Shown here one piece after another: positions 26,002-39,391 of a stretch of DNA of 64,000 bases. Positions within the stretch are counted from its first letter, which is position 1, and every line of letters begins with the position of its first letter. The notes under the pieces were generated by a model that did no database searches, was not told the origin of the DNA, and saw nothing but the letters and a program-made list of their open reading frames with translations. This DNA comes from Delphinus delphis (taxonomy: Eukaryota > Chordata > Mammalia > Artiodactyla > Delphinidae). Location of the stretch: contig NC_082695.1 in NCBI RefSeq assembly GCF_949987515.2, forward strand, positions 68,800,265-68,864,264, read 5' to 3'. Position numbers and translations under genes: made by a program.

Positions 26002-27203
26002 GATATTTAGATTCTTGATGACTGTCAGCTAGGTAGATAAGCAGCTTCTCAGAAGAGGTCTTGATCTGATTAAAATCCATCAGAAAAATGCCTATGAATT
26101 TCATCAGGAATAATAATTTCTTTCCAGATGGAAGTTGTAAATCATAACATACTAAAAAGGTTCTGCCTCAATCAGGTTTAGAACTTTTTTTTTAATACAA
26201 TACACCTGGGGATGCTTGTTACTGAGGTCATGGGGACTGGTGAATGAATGAATGAATAAGGCATGAATGTAAGCAAGGGAAACCAGAATTCATCATTTCC
26301 TTCTAGTTTCACAAATTATTTGACAAACTTCTTTACCATAAGCTGTTTAAATATTGAGTTCTCATGGACGTTCTGACGATCTTGTCCTGGATTTGGGAAC
26401 TGCTGTGTCTCTGTATGCAGTCATATAGGCACCAGGGTTTAAGTTATTTAGCATTTTGATCTGTTAGAAAGAAAGATAATGGCGTGAAATCTCCAAGTTT
26501 GAAGATGACATTAAGTTCTTCTAAGTGACCAGAGATGGATTACATAAAGAGCGACAGACTCATTTCCTGTGGGCAGGTGAAGTGTAAGGAAATGAATTCA
26601 GGGAATAAATGGTTAGCAAGAGAGTTATTATCTTAAACACAAGAAAATGATCTAGGGGTTAATGATCTAGGGGTTATTACCATTGTCTAGAGTCAGTGTG
26701 AGCCTGCTGCCAGGAATTCAGCGAAGTGCAGGTACTTGTTGAGAAAATAGTAGAGCAGAAAACCCGGCATTATTTCTCCACTAAACTACTAAACAGATAT
26801 GAAGTCTGAGGTTCTTTGTTTCTCTCCTCATCAGTATGCTTCAGGAAAGACAAGAAAAAAAGAATGTTAAGAAAAATTCAACAAATCACACTACTGAACA
26901 TTTATTAATTGCCTAATATGTACAAAGCATCTTATCCGGTAATGGGGACACCAAAGCCATTCTCAGTGGCCTTGCACAGGTTACAGAGTCTCCACTGAGA
27001 GTAGTTTATTTGAACCATTTAGCTAACATGAAAGCAGTTATCCTCATAAAGCATTCATTGCAAGTGAGGAAAGTGAGAAAGAGGTACTTCTCTGGGCTTC
27101 TACCAAAGGTTAGATTTTAACTGTCTAAATTCTGCCTTATGAAGACACATTATTGTTTTAAAAGAAGCAGAAGCTGCAAGTGGAGATGTTAAAAATTATA
27201 AAA

Positions 27204-27380
27204 CTGTAGAGCAGAGGTTGAAAACCATTTCTGAAAAGGGCCCAATAGTAAGTATTTTCGGCTTTGTGGGCCAGGTGGTCTTTGTTGCAACTCCTCAACA
27301 ATGCAACGTGAAAACGAATGAGCTTGGCAAGATTCCAGTAAAACTTTCTTTACAGAAATTGGCATTGGAGGCCCCAGCCC
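27204..27380 (+). mobile_element. Left part of an old DNA-transposon-type repeat
   Basis: The segment (agtaagtattttcggctttg, then tgggccaggtggtc, then aaaactttctttacagaaat) matches a common old mammalian repeat whose other end reads like gatttggcc...ctgacccctgct. That other end is found only at 29183-29227, so the element is split. The family name is not certain. Confidence 0.6.
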
Positions 27381-29180
27381 CATGGAGCTGCCTGAGCAGA
27401 GCGGCTGTAGGCAGTGCTGTGTGGGCAGAACCTGGTGTTGACGGGAACCATTTTCATCGTCTTGCTGGTGACCGTAGTCCTTAGGCATTTTTTTTTTTTT
27501 TTTTTGGAGCAAATGGATCACTATTTCTCACAAGCACTTTACATTAACTTGGATCCTTTCTAAATTTTTATCCAAAACAGTGTAACAAAATAGTAGGTAA
27601 GAGTTCATACCAAAAAACCCCTTCCATCCCACCTTTTACAAACTGCAATCCCTTATGGCATTTTGTGTCTACAAGCCCATTCGGCACCAGTGACAGCAGA
27701 GCAAGCAAGTCCTCCACGAGCATTTGGGAACAGAATAAGTTCTGTTACACATGGGTTAGTGGAGAAGTTGGAATCAGAACTTTAGTGCTTGGAAATCATC
27801 TTTGGTCCGGACAGTTGGTAAATGCTGAATGATTTAGGAAAAAAACATCTAGCCATTATCTTATCCTAACCCTGTAATGCAAGTATTTGGCCACGGAGTC
27901 TGCTTCTCAGTGTTTCTTTTTATATTTGTATTTGTGGCTGTACTTGTTAAAAGTAAGACCTGAAGCTCCAAGGTTCAGTGTAAAGATGGAGTGCTCATGA
28001 GAAAGAAAGCATAACTTGGTGAGTGGTGTAAAAACCACACTGGAAAGGACTAATCATTAATGGTTCAAAATATTAAGACGAGGCAGACCTGACATGTAGA
28101 CATTCGCTACTTTGTAATTGATCACAATGGGTTAAGAATCACAAGTGTTTTTAATTATCCCAAGTCGGCCTAGATACTCCATTTGCAAAGCAGCGTCAGC
28201 TGTGGGGGACGTAGGCCGCCATTCCTTGCGCTGCTCAGAGCTCTGTGCTCAGATGCCCGCAGTGAAGTCGGGGTCACACCAGGTAGGCCTTTGGCCATGG
28301 GCACCCTCGGGCTGGGAGGCTCTGGGGGGAGCTGGGAGGCTCTGGGGGTGACTGGAAGTGTTAGCAGTTGGCCTGGCTGAAAAAGAACTCGTCCCGCTCA
28401 AACACGTTGATCTCCTTGTCCTGCGCTTAAGTCTTCCCAGGCCGTGGCCTAGACGTCAGGGCAGCTTTTCCCATCTGGAATCTTTTCAGCCCTGGGTAGG
28501 GAGGGTGCAATAGAATTGCATGTTCACCATATAAGGCCGAGTGGCGGGTGGGTGTGTCATTTAATTTCAGCTTTGAAAATGCTGCTTTTCCTTTGCACTG
28601 TTAGTGAACTGGATTTTCCCCCCATGGAAAGGATACTTTTGTGCTTACTTTTTGTGTTTATTTTATTTTAAAGGTGCTAGGCTTAACTTTGTTATTAAAT
28701 TAAAATGCTTGTCTCGTTTGTGCTCCATTCAAGCAAAGCACTGATATATATATGTGTAGTTTTTTTTTGCGGTACGTGGGCCTCTCACTGTTGTGGCCTC
28801 TCCCATTGCGGAGCACAGGCTCCGGACGCGCAGGCTCAGCGGCCATGGCTCACGGACCCAGCCACTCCACGGCATGTGGGATCTTCCCAGACCGGGGCAG
28901 GAACCCGTGTCCCCTGCATAGGCAGGCGGACTTTCAGCCACTGCGCCACCAGGGAAGCCTCTGTATACATTTTTTTTAACAACCCACACTTAATGTGAAA
29001 TAACTGATGTGGGTTACTGTAACTGTTTGACCTAAGGATTTTGCTTGTAACCCTAGCATTGCGGCACTGAAACGTTCACTGTTCTGTGCTTTTGAGCAAA
29101 ATATCAATTAAAACAAAAGTAAAATCTTAAAAAAGAAAACAACAGCAACAACAACCAAAAAAACACACACAAATAAGCAG
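27370..29180. other. GC-richer block inserted into an old repeat; possible retrocopy
   Basis: About 1.8 kb separates the two halves of the flanking old repeat. It is more GC- and CpG-rich than the surrounding intron, especially at 28190-28560, and it carries a T-run at 27487-27507. On the minus strand, a short frame before a stop near 28352 reads AQDKEINVFERDEFFFSQAN plus C. It is preceded by an in-frame stop, so it is not an intact gene. A 21-bp unit (gctgggaggctctgggggga) is duplicated at about 28309-28350. I do not recognise a parent gene. A processed pseudogene or other retroinsertion is the best guess, with a later CHR SINE inside it. Confidence 0.35.
28760..28959 (-). mobile_element. 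Cetacean CHR-type SINE, antisense
   Basis: A T-run leads into gcggtacgtgggcctctcac and the element ends with caccagggaagcc, so it is an antisense copy. It lies about 1 kb upstream of the P1 exon. No clear target-site duplication was found. Confidence 0.95.
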
Positions 29181-29182
29181 TG

Positions 29183-29227
29183 GAGGATTTGGCCTTCAGG
29201 CCATAGTTAGCTGACCCCTGCTGTAGA
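29183..29227 (+). mobile_element. Right end of the split old repeat
   Basis: The text gatttggccttcaggccata followed by gttagctgacccctgctgt is the expected 3' end of the repeat whose left part lies at 27204-27380. Confidence 0.55.
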
Positions 29228-29927
29228 GAACGGCCAACAGGAACATCGTGCTTTTGACTCAGCATGCAGGGAACATTGGAACCTCACTAGCCCCAAGAGG
29301 ATACTGCTGCTGAAAAATAACTTAACGATTGCTAAATTCTTATCGAGGAAAATAAGAGACATTTGAAGCACACTTCCAACATGACTTCTCTTTTCAAAGG
29401 ATGGATCTTACTGTGTTTGAATCCAGACACTTAGTGACTCCAAGACGACAGTATTTTATTCTCCTAAGAATGCACTCATGCAGCTTTTTGTCTTCAAACA
29501 GCCAGCTTCCCAATTGCACATGAAATTGGACAGCTGAGCTCTAGACTCTCTTCTAAGCCCCAATCTTGGCGGTTGGCACAAATCCTGGCCTTTTTATTTC
29601 TATTTGCCCTTTTGAAGCAACTCTGTCATTTATCTCCTAAACAGATGTTGCAGTCGGGTACCTTATGCCTAGCTCCAAAGATTGGCATACGGTTCCATCT
29701 AACCCATTGTCACCTTGTGCTCAAATCTACAGCAGGAGAAGCTGGAGTAAGGTGCTCTCTGGCAGGCAGCCGGGGCCCTGGGGATCCAGCACCACATCTC
29801 CCGTAACGTGGTGAAGCTCCAGGGGAGACGAGGAAAGGCAGCCAAGACAAGTCTGCCAATTCCTGGATTTCACAAGTTTTCTCCTGGGAGTGCTTTTGTT
29901 TCCTTCCCTGCTTCTAACTTGAATTGA

Positions 29928-30284
<357 letters not shown>

Positions 30285-32373
30285 TGACTCCCTCTTTTGC
30301 GGATATACCCTTTCCACTAATTTGCACATCATTTACCAACAGTTAAAATAATCTGATGTAAATTTGGTTGATTAACTAGGTTTACTTTCTATTCCATCAT
30401 CGCGTTGACTGCCTTTTATAACTGTAATGCTTCTTGAAACTTCTAAGAAGTAAGAGGTGATGCCGTTGGGACATACTGAAATGTGAAGGCTAAATGAACT
30501 GATTGCTTTTTGTTACAGCTTGAACAAAAGTTTTGTCAAGGCAAACTTTGAAGCTATTTTAGTTCTCTGTGTCTGTGAAAAGTTGATTTTAAATTTGCTG
30601 TCAATTCCTTGCTTTAAAAAAATCACTTCAGGGACACCTGAAGTCTGAAAACATCAACTATTCTGTTACTTTGCCCTGATTACGGTGGAGATGAACTGTC
30701 ATCCCCATGCAATCACATTATATGATCACTAGCCTAGTCTAATGGAGTCTCTGAAGGCTCTGTTGGTGTACAAAGTGATCTGATGGAAAAAAGCCTGCTG
30801 TTTAATGATTTAATGCAGAACAATCCATGTCTAGGAATAACTGAGAAATCCAGAAAGTGGTTGTAAGATATTTCAGTTTATGTGGGTCCTTAGAGTTTCA
30901 AAATGCTTATGGGGAGTTGAATAATCAACCCAATACTCTCATCAAAAAATCTCTTGGTCTACTCATGATGTTTGTTTATAGAATGAGTAGCTGTTTTAAA
31001 CCAAATTAAATATTTTAATTGTTTGAATGTGTAACTGGTTGATTAGACTTTCTTGCAGAGTTGTTTAAACAAGGACTTTACCAATTTTCGATCATGAGTT
31101 GCGTATTCCTTTTCTAGACCTTAAATAATATCTCAAGCAGTGTCCCTAACTTTTTTCACTTTCAATTATTAAACTATAATCCAGTTCCATTAAAAATTAT
31201 AATATGAGATTTAAATTAAAGATTCTTTTCCCCTTATGGCCAGTCAGGCTTCTGGTTCTGAGCACTGGGGGTCACAATTTGTTTTTTTCAAATCCTCCAG
31301 CACCTTGGAGGAAAATGGAGTGGTAGGGTGGGACAGCAGGAGGGAGGAGCATATTCTGTTTCAGAAACACCTTTACCCATTCTTCCTACCTATCTGCTGT
31401 TTCTGGTTTTGTGTGGGGACGGAGAGGGAAAGTAAAGGAAAAATGGGAGGAGAAAGGCAAGGTGGAAGGGAGGAAAGCACAGTTTGAAGTTCTTCACTCA
31501 CTTTCTGGGCACATGGGCTGTCCTCATGTGGCATCCAAATTCTCAGTGTCTTATGAAATACAAGTATGAAGTCTTTATGAGACCCTGTGGGATGCCTTCT
31601 CTGGCCAATTCCATAACCTGAGATATCAAGTCAGGACTTAACCCTCTCCCACCAGGAGCAGCTCTACCTGTCAGCCTCACTGGTCCTCCTGTGGGTCATC
31701 TGCACTTACGTGAATTCCAACAAGAGGGCTCAAGCCTGGTCAACTTTCCAAGTACCCACTTGACCCAGAGGAAGCTCCTGTATCTTTGACAGGTCAAATG
31801 ATGAGAGAGCTTGTAATCCACAGTGTTCCTCTCTCAGCCTTGCTTTCTTCAATTACCTCTTCCTCTGTTCAAATAGACACAGTGTAGACCAGCAAGCCTG
31901 CTGCCTGAATAAGCTTCTACCCAGAGAATGAATGAAAGCTTTTGCAGGAACCTCAACAGTCTATAGGTGTTCATTCTTGTAGCTTTGTTCCATACTGGAC
32001 ATCAGGAGGTGAGAAGCACCTCTGCCTCTCACTGGAGGAAATAAAATTGTCTCTCAGCCCTCAGAAGCTTTTGCTAATCATTTCTAGGATTCCTCCTCAT
32101 TGATTTTTCCCCTTATCATTTATATGCTCAGATGACATTTGGGGTCAGCAAGACAAGTTTTGTTGTCTCTTACTAAGTCTTGAGAAAAGTTTAACTCCAG
32201 ATAATGGCTGTTTTCTTCAGAATGAGAGGATACTTGTGCCTATTTGTCTTTAATTTGAGGACCTACTTGCCAACTCTATAATAACAGGGAAAGTAGCACT
32301 CAAAATCCTGTTTGTTAAACTTGACAATACATGAAGTATTCTCTGTGCTGTTGTGGTTAAAAGGACAAAACTC

Positions 32374-34110
32374 TGATTGGAAGAATTCATATTGTTAAAA
32401 TGGCCATACTACCCAACACAATCTACAAATTTAATGCAATCCCTATCAAAATATCCATGCCATCTTTCACAGAACTAGAACAAATAATCCTAAAATTTAT
32501 ATGGAACCACAAAAGACCCTGAATTGTCAAAACGATCTTGAGAAAAAGGAACAAAGCTGAAGATATCAGGCTCCCTGACTTCAGACTATACTACAAAGCT
32601 ACAGCAATCAAAACAGCATGGTACTGGCACAAAAACAGACACATAGGTCAATGCAACAGAATAAAGAGCCCAGAAATAAACCCACACACCTATGGTCAAT
32701 TAATCTACAACAAAAGAGGCAAGAATATACAATGGAGAAGGGACAGTCTCTTCAATAAATGGTCCTGGGAAAACTTTACAGCTACATGTAAAATAATGAA
32801 ATTACATTTCCTCGCACCGTGTACAAGAATAAATGCAAAATGGATTAAAGACCTAAATGTAAGACCTGAAACCATAAAACTCCTGGAAGAGAACATAGGC
32901 AGAGCACTCTTTTACATAGATGGTAGCAGTATTTTTTTGGACCTGTCTCCTAAGACAAAAGAAATAAAAGCAAAAATCAACAAATGGGACCTAAATAAAT
33001 TTAAGAGCTTTTGCAGAGAAAAAAAAAATGAACAAACAAATTGACAAAATGAAATGACAACCTACCAAATGAAAGAATATATTTGCAAATAATATTACCA
33101 AACAAGGGGTTAATATCCAAAATATATAAACAGCTCATACAGTTCAATATCAAAAAGACAAACAAACAAAAAAGCAACCCAATCAAAAAATGGGCAGAAG
33201 ACCTGAATAGACATTTTTCCAAAGAAGACATACAAGTAGCCAATAGGCACACAAAAAGATGCTCAGCGTTGCTAATTACTAGAGAAATGCAAATCAAAAC
33301 CACAATGAGATGTCACCTCACACTTTTCAGAATGGCTATCATCAAAAATTTACAAATAACAAATATTGACAAGAATGTGAAGAAAAGGGAACTCTTGCAC
33401 ACTGTAGGTGGGAATGTAAGTTGATGCAGCCACTGTGGAAAACAGCATGGAGGTTCCTCAGAAAACTAAAAATAGAACTGCCATGTGATCCAGCAGTTCT
33501 ACTCCTGGCTATTTATTCAGAAAAAACAAAAACACTGATTTGTAAAGATACATGCACCCAATGTTCATAGCAGCACTATTTACAATAGCCAAGGTATGGA
33601 AGCAACCCACATGTCCATCAACAGATGAATGGATACAGATGTGGTATACATATACAATGGAATGTTATTCAGTCATAAAAAAGAACGGAATTCTGCCATT
33701 TGCAGCAATGTGGATGGACCTAGAGAATATTATGCTTAGTGAAATGAGTCAGACAGAGAAAGACAAATAGTGTATGATATCACTCATTTGTGGAATCAAA
33801 AAAATAAAACAAATGAATGTATATAGCAAAACAGAAACAGACTCACAGATATAGAAAACAAACTAGTGGTTATCAGTGGGAAGAGGGAAGGGCGGAGGGG
33901 CAAAATAGGGGAATGGGATTAAGAGATACAAACTACTATGTATAGAATAGATAAGCAACAAGGATAAATTGTATAGCACAGTGTACTATAGCCATTATTT
34001 TGAATAATTTTTAATGTAGTATAATCTATAAAAATACTGAATTACTGTGCTGTACACCTGACACTAATATAATATTGTAAATCAGCTATACTTCATTTAA
34101 GGAAAAAAAA
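32374..34110 (+). mobile_element. 5'-truncated L1 with decayed ORF2 3' part and 3' UTR
   Basis: The element starts inside ORF2 (attgttaaaatggccatact). One continuous frame at 32538-33044 gives L1 ORF2-like residues such as [20 protein letters not shown]. Further pieces of the ORF2 C-terminal part lie in other frames at 33083-33424 and 33552-33770, ending near MLSEMSQTEKDK. Frameshifts and stops make it inactive. The 3' UTR ends with tgtaaatcagctatacttca and an A tail near 34110. Possible imperfect target-site duplications are ggacaaaactc (32363) and agaccaaactt (34110). Confidence 0.9.
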
Positions 34111-34461
34111 GACCAAACTTCATGTTAATGAATCATATGCTCTTTAGTGATATATAGTGTTCAGAATTTCAGTTTTATTTTTCAACAGATTTTTATTAAA
34201 TTTTTAAATATGCATGTATCACTCTTTCTTATTATTTTTTATGACTCTTTAATATGACATTTTGTAGAATTATAATAAATTTGTATAGAGACACCTGGCT
34301 GTACTTTTGAAGAATGTAGTTTATTTCCTTTGTTTTTATAATAAGATTTAATGTCTTTGGGGCTTAAGTACAAGTTGCAAAGATTGTGGTAAATTCATAC
34401 AATTGAATATTATGGAGCTGTTAAAAATTATATTACTGAAAAAACAAAAATTATATTACTG

Positions 34462-34660
34462 GGGCCTTCCCTGGTGGCACAGTGGTTGAGAGTCCGCCTG
34501 CCGACGCGGGGGACACGGGTTCGTGCCCCGGGCCGGGAGGATCCCACATGCCACGGAGCGGCTGGGCCCGTGGGCCATGGCCGCTGGGCCTGCGCATCCG
34601 GAGCCTGTGCTCCGCAGCGGGAGAGGCCACAGCAGTGAGAGGCCCGCGTACCGAAAAAAA
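34462..34660 (+). mobile_element. Cetacean CHR-type SINE
   Basis: The element has the head ggccttccctggtggcacag, a full body and an A tail. The 16-bp repeat aaaaattatattactg flanks it perfectly at 34446-34461 and 34661-34676. A third copy of the same 16 bp lies at 34423-34438. Confidence 0.97.
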
Positions 34661-34983
34661 AAAAATTATATTACTGACTTATTTATTGACAGAGAAAGGT
34701 TTTTATGTTATTTTATAAAGAAGGCTACAAAACGGTATGTATAGTATAATGCCGTTTTTGAAATAAATATATTAATAGATACTCTCTTGCTTTCACATAT
34801 ACATACATATGCAAAAATTATAAATAAAACAATAATGGTTCTTTCTGGGTAATGAGGTTATGGTAAATTTTATTAATGTTTGTACAATGAGAACATATTG
34901 ATTGGGTAACAAAAAAACCTAGATATTATTATTTAAAACATCAATGAAATGAAAAAGGCATTGGCGTTCCTGGCTAGAAATGA

Positions 34984-35148
<165 letters not shown>

Positions 35149-36029
35149 TAACAATTGGTACCACAATGGAGCAGTCAGGTGCTTTCTGTTTGTATCTTTT
35201 CTCTATCAATTATCAAAGCCTAATTAAGTTTTCCCTGAACTTTCTGGGCAAATGGACATAATGAAGAAGTAGTAAAATTATATCATTTATATTTGGAAGT
35301 TAGAACTTTCACTCTGTTATTGTTGTATTTGTTGTATGCGATCAGATGATCTGTCTATTGGCAATCACTTGATACATATTTAAGAAAGTATAAGAAATAT
35401 GAATTGATATAAAAAGAGTTGGAATTTTTGTCATTATTCATCTTATTCTAATGACCACCTTCATGGATTTTCAGACTTAAATAACCTAGTACCCTTGAAA
35501 CAAATATTGAGATAGTCACTTACTACCTCCTTCTTGTTAAAGTTTTCTGTCATACTCCCACATTCACTGAAGATATTAGTATCTGGGAATCACTTTCTTT
35601 CCAATTACCTCTATGATCAATCTTGGTAATTACAATATCCATGCAGAAAATCCATCTGATGTTAGTTCCTTTATATTCCCTGCAATATGAGCTCTCTCCC
35701 ACCTCAGTCCATCAATTCCATGTCACACACTAAACCAATAATTGCATCTGCTGCAGAATGTCAGTTTCTATCATCCCTTTCTCTAGCACTGTATTACTTT
35801 CTGCCACTTATTTTATTGCCCCCTGGCCAAAAATTTTTCAATCCCACTTGGACCTCCAATCCATTAACTCCACAACCTTCTCATTGTCCCTCATCTTCCT
35901 CATGTCTTTACTTCCATCCAAACTCAACTCCCATCCATCATCAGTTATTACCTCCAGTTCCTTGCAAACACCCTCATCTCCCTTGGTTCTTCTTCCCTAT
36001 CATACTCACCTAAAAAAACTCAACCCTGA

Positions 36030-37955
36030 TTAAGTCAGCTCCTCTACCAACATTGACCATGTACCCTAACAGCTGAATTTATCTGGAGAAAAACACATAA
36101 CCTGTTTACTGGGTATTTATGACCACACATCCAAGGTGAGCTGTCATCTATTTGGAAATGCCACTCATTTCTCTTAATCATTCATTGTCTCACTTTAAAA
36201 GATGAATGTCTTATATCTATTCTTACTTTTCTGACTCCCGATACCTCTCTCCTTTCCCCACTCCCAGCTAATAAGCATGCTTCTTATATCACCAAGAAAA
36301 GAGAAGGATTCAAAATGGCATCCTTATCTACCCATCAAACCGAGTTGATCTGTTTCTCCTCCTATGTAAGGCCAGCTCTTTCCCTTGAGGACATCCATTC
36401 GTCCCCACTTAGGGACTCTTCTTTAATTATCCCTTCCCTTTTTTGCATCATCAGTTTTCCTTCCTGATAACTGATAACTCCAATAAGCATATAAACATTA
36501 TCTCATAATTCCTGTGTTAAAGCATCTTCCCTGGAACCACTTGCCCTTGCATCTGAAGCCCATTCCTCCCCTTTCCTGAAAATTTCTTTTAAAAGTTGTC
36601 TATACTTACTTTTTCCTCTTTTAGTTTTCCTTATTAGGTTTAATGAATTTCCACAGTCCCTCTCTACTGAAACCATGGTTGCCAAGATTATCAATAATCT
36701 CCACATTTTCTTACCAAATGGTCAATTCTCCAATGCTCAGCAAAATTTGACATAGCTTCTCACTATTTTTTCCTGGAATGTGTTCTTCACTTGAAAAGTC
36801 AGAGAGTACCCTAGGGCTCAGACTTCAAGCTGCTGTCTTCTATCTACACTAGCTTCTTAGATGTTGTCATCTAATACCAATGTGCCACTTAAATGCTCAC
36901 AAATCCCAGATTTTATCCCTAGTTTACTCTCTTCCTGAAATCCACATCAATTTCCGTATAGAATATTGACTCACCTTCTCCAAATGGCTCTCTAATAGGC
37001 AAGCCATGTATGCTCCAAATGGAAATCTTGCCCTTCCATAATTCCCTCTCCCCAACCCCAAACTTGATCCTCCTATTATTTTTCCCATTCAATACATCCA
37101 TTTTCTGTTCATCCATTTACTCTTGTTAAAAAACTCTAGTTTCATACTTCTTTATTCTGATTTCCTCACATCCCAAATTCAATCTTTCACCAAAATCCTA
37201 TAGTTCTTGCTTTCAAAACCTGTCCCAAATCTGACCACTCCTTTCCATCTCCACTGTTCTGACCTTATCCAAGCCACTACCATCTCTTATAGATTATAGA
37301 CTATAGCTGTAAACTTGTAGCTGTTCTCTTTTCTTTAGCTCTTGACCCTCCAGTAAGTTATCTACACAGCAGCTTTTCAATATATGAATTAGATCATGTT
37401 ATTCCTCTTGACTTCCCATCACATGTAGAGCAAAATCCAGTGATTTCACCATGTGCTATAAAGCACCAAGTGATCCAGCCTCTGGCATATCCCTCACATC
37501 GTCTCCTGCTACTCTTCTCTATAATCTGTTTCAGCCACGTAGCTCTCCTCTTTGTTCCTTGGACAATAACATACATTCCAACTCAGGGACTTTTCAGTTA
37601 CTGTCCTATTTGCCTGGAATCTCTTTTCGTAGATGTTTACTTGGCTTTTCCCTCATTTTATTCAGGTCTGTATTTAACTGCCACCACCATGAAAGAACGT
37701 AGACCTTCCCTGGCCATTGCCTAATATCATCCTTGGTCGCTCTCAACCCTTTTTATTCTGCTTCAGTTTTCTTAATTAATGTGTATAACTATCCTACTTG
37801 CTTTATTGTGTTTGTTTGTTTATTATTTGTTCTCTGTATTTTAGCGAGCTCTATGAGAGCAGAGATTTTGCCTGCTTTCATCACTTCATATCCTCAACAC
37901 CCAGAACAAAGGTTGGCGCGTGGTAGGCACTCACTCGATACAATTTAGACAAATG
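36030..37955 (+). repeat. Long LINE2 segment, sense orientation
   Basis: A run of LINE2 landmarks in order supports one decayed element: cctagggctcagacttcaag near 36810, then atctgaccactcctttccat near 37229, then ttagatcatgttattcctct near 37389, then agtgatccagcctctggcat near 37469, then gcctggaatctcttttcgta near 37611, and the 3' end acccagaacaaaggttggcg near 37900 with tggtaggcactcactcgata. No frame is intact. The left limit is uncertain. Confidence 0.65.
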
Positions 37956-38059
37956 AACGAACTAATGGTTCTTTCTTTCTACCTACTGGATGTCATGTTT
38001 CCTCTGTGTTTCAATACAGCTCTCAATTTTACTATAATAAATGTAAAACCTTACATGGA

Positions 38060-38240
38060 ATTTATAATAAATGCCAACTGTTCAACTCATGGGGTAGATA
38101 CTATCCTTATGCCTGTTTTACTAATAAGAGAACGGAGGCTTGGGAGTTTAAGTACCTAGCTTGCAGTCGCACAGCAAGTAAGTGGCAGAGCCAGAATTTG
38201 GACTCAGAAGGACTGGACTGGCTTCAGAGTTCTGCTCTCT
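38060..38240 (+). repeat. MIR-like SINE fragment
   Basis: The MIR core in sense orientation is clear at about 38105-38205: agagaacggaggcttgggag, then cttgcagtcgcacagcaagt, then gtggcagagccagaatttgg. Confidence 0.75.
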
Positions 38241-38419
38241 TAATCATTATGCTCCCAGCTGCAGTCCTCTGTGAAGCTATTGTCCTTTTTCTTTCATTCC
38301 TTTCACCACATAGAGAGACACTGTACACTTAGCTGCCTCTATTTTTTTTTTTTCCTTCCAGTCACTTTCCTCTTGTAACTAAGTTCTATCTGTGCCAATT
38401 TTCTGTAGCTTTCTTCTTA

Positions 38420-39230
38420 AAGATCATTGTGTTTCAGAATCCTTGTGGGCCTTTCTCTCCCATATATAACTTCCTTATCTAATAAGTTCCCACATCCCAC
38501 TGATTATTTTTTTCTTCCACAACATCTTTTGAATCCCTGGCTCTATTCCCATTCCCAAGAGTCCTATTTTTATTCTCCTCTTTATGTCCTCACACCTGAA
38601 CTGTCAAAACAGTTTTAAAATTAATCTTCCTCTCTGTTGTGTCTTCTAGACTTCTTTGTATCCTGCTTGCCAAATTTCTTCCTAAAACAACTTAAATATG
38701 GTATTTCACTCCATACATTTTCCCAATGGCTCCTCACTGCCTTCTAAGAAAAAACGACAAACCCCTCAGCATACCAGATTTAAGTCTACATTTCTAGTTT
38801 CCTATTGCTGTGTTAGACACTTGCCAAGCCAGACTGATCACCAGTCCACAAACTTGCATTGCCCTTTATTTGACTTTCCTTCTGAATACCTTTTTTCCTT
38901 TAGGAATGACTCGGTAGCTATCTCTAACAAAGTGCTATGCATCTTTCAAAGACCAGAGAGATATTGATGCTTTCATAAATTCTTTCCTCTCTGATTATTC
39001 CATCCAGAAATGAGGGCTTCCTTTCTCGTGTTTGAATGGCCTTTCTTTTTAACACTTGTGAGGCATTAATTCCACATAGTACTGCCTCATATGCTTAGGT
39101 ATTCAAGTCCAAATTTTCTCTCCTCTAACAGGTCGTGTATCATGTGATAGGGAAGGAATGTATCTAATTAATCTTCACAGACACACACTGTATAACTCAA
39201 TACCTAGCACAAAATTGGTACTTGCTAAAT
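38420..39230 (+). repeat. LINE2/CR1-like decayed region
   Basis: Pyrimidine-rich text with motifs such as aatggctcctcactgccttc near 38724 and a 3' part resembling cctagcacaaaattggtact near 39202 suggests an old LINE2-type element. Assignment is tentative. Confidence 0.4.
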
Positions 39231-39238
39231 ATCTGTCA

Positions 39239-39391
39239 GGACTTCACTGGTGGTCCACTGGCTAAGACTCCACACTCCCAATGCAGGGAGCCCGTGTTCG
39301 ATCCAGGGAACTAGATCCTGAATGCTGCAGCTAAGACCTGGCACAGCCAAATACATAAATAAATAGTGTAAAAAAAAAATAAATAAATAAA
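39239..39391 (+). mobile_element. Older artiodactyl tRNA-derived SINE
   Basis: The text reads ggacttcactggtggtccac, then gcagggagcccgtgttcgat, then a tail of A and aaat units. The direct repeat taaatatctgtca at 39226-39238 and 39392-39404 is a 13-bp target-site duplication. The body differs from the CHR copies and is closer to the Bov-tA-like group, like the copy at 1366. Confidence 0.9.

Noticed and set aside
28145..28380. GC-rich open frames near 28145-28380
   Set aside because: They overlap a region better read as a degenerate insertion. No start context, domain or splice structure was seen.
32538..33044. The longest open frame in the window (168 codons, + strand)
   Set aside because: It is a decayed piece of L1 ORF2 within a truncated element, with later pieces in other frames, not a host gene.
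36503..38967. Many open frames in the pyrimidine-rich region
   Set aside because: The region reads as decayed LINE2 sequence in sense orientation. The frames share no domain and are expected by chance in C/T-rich DNA.
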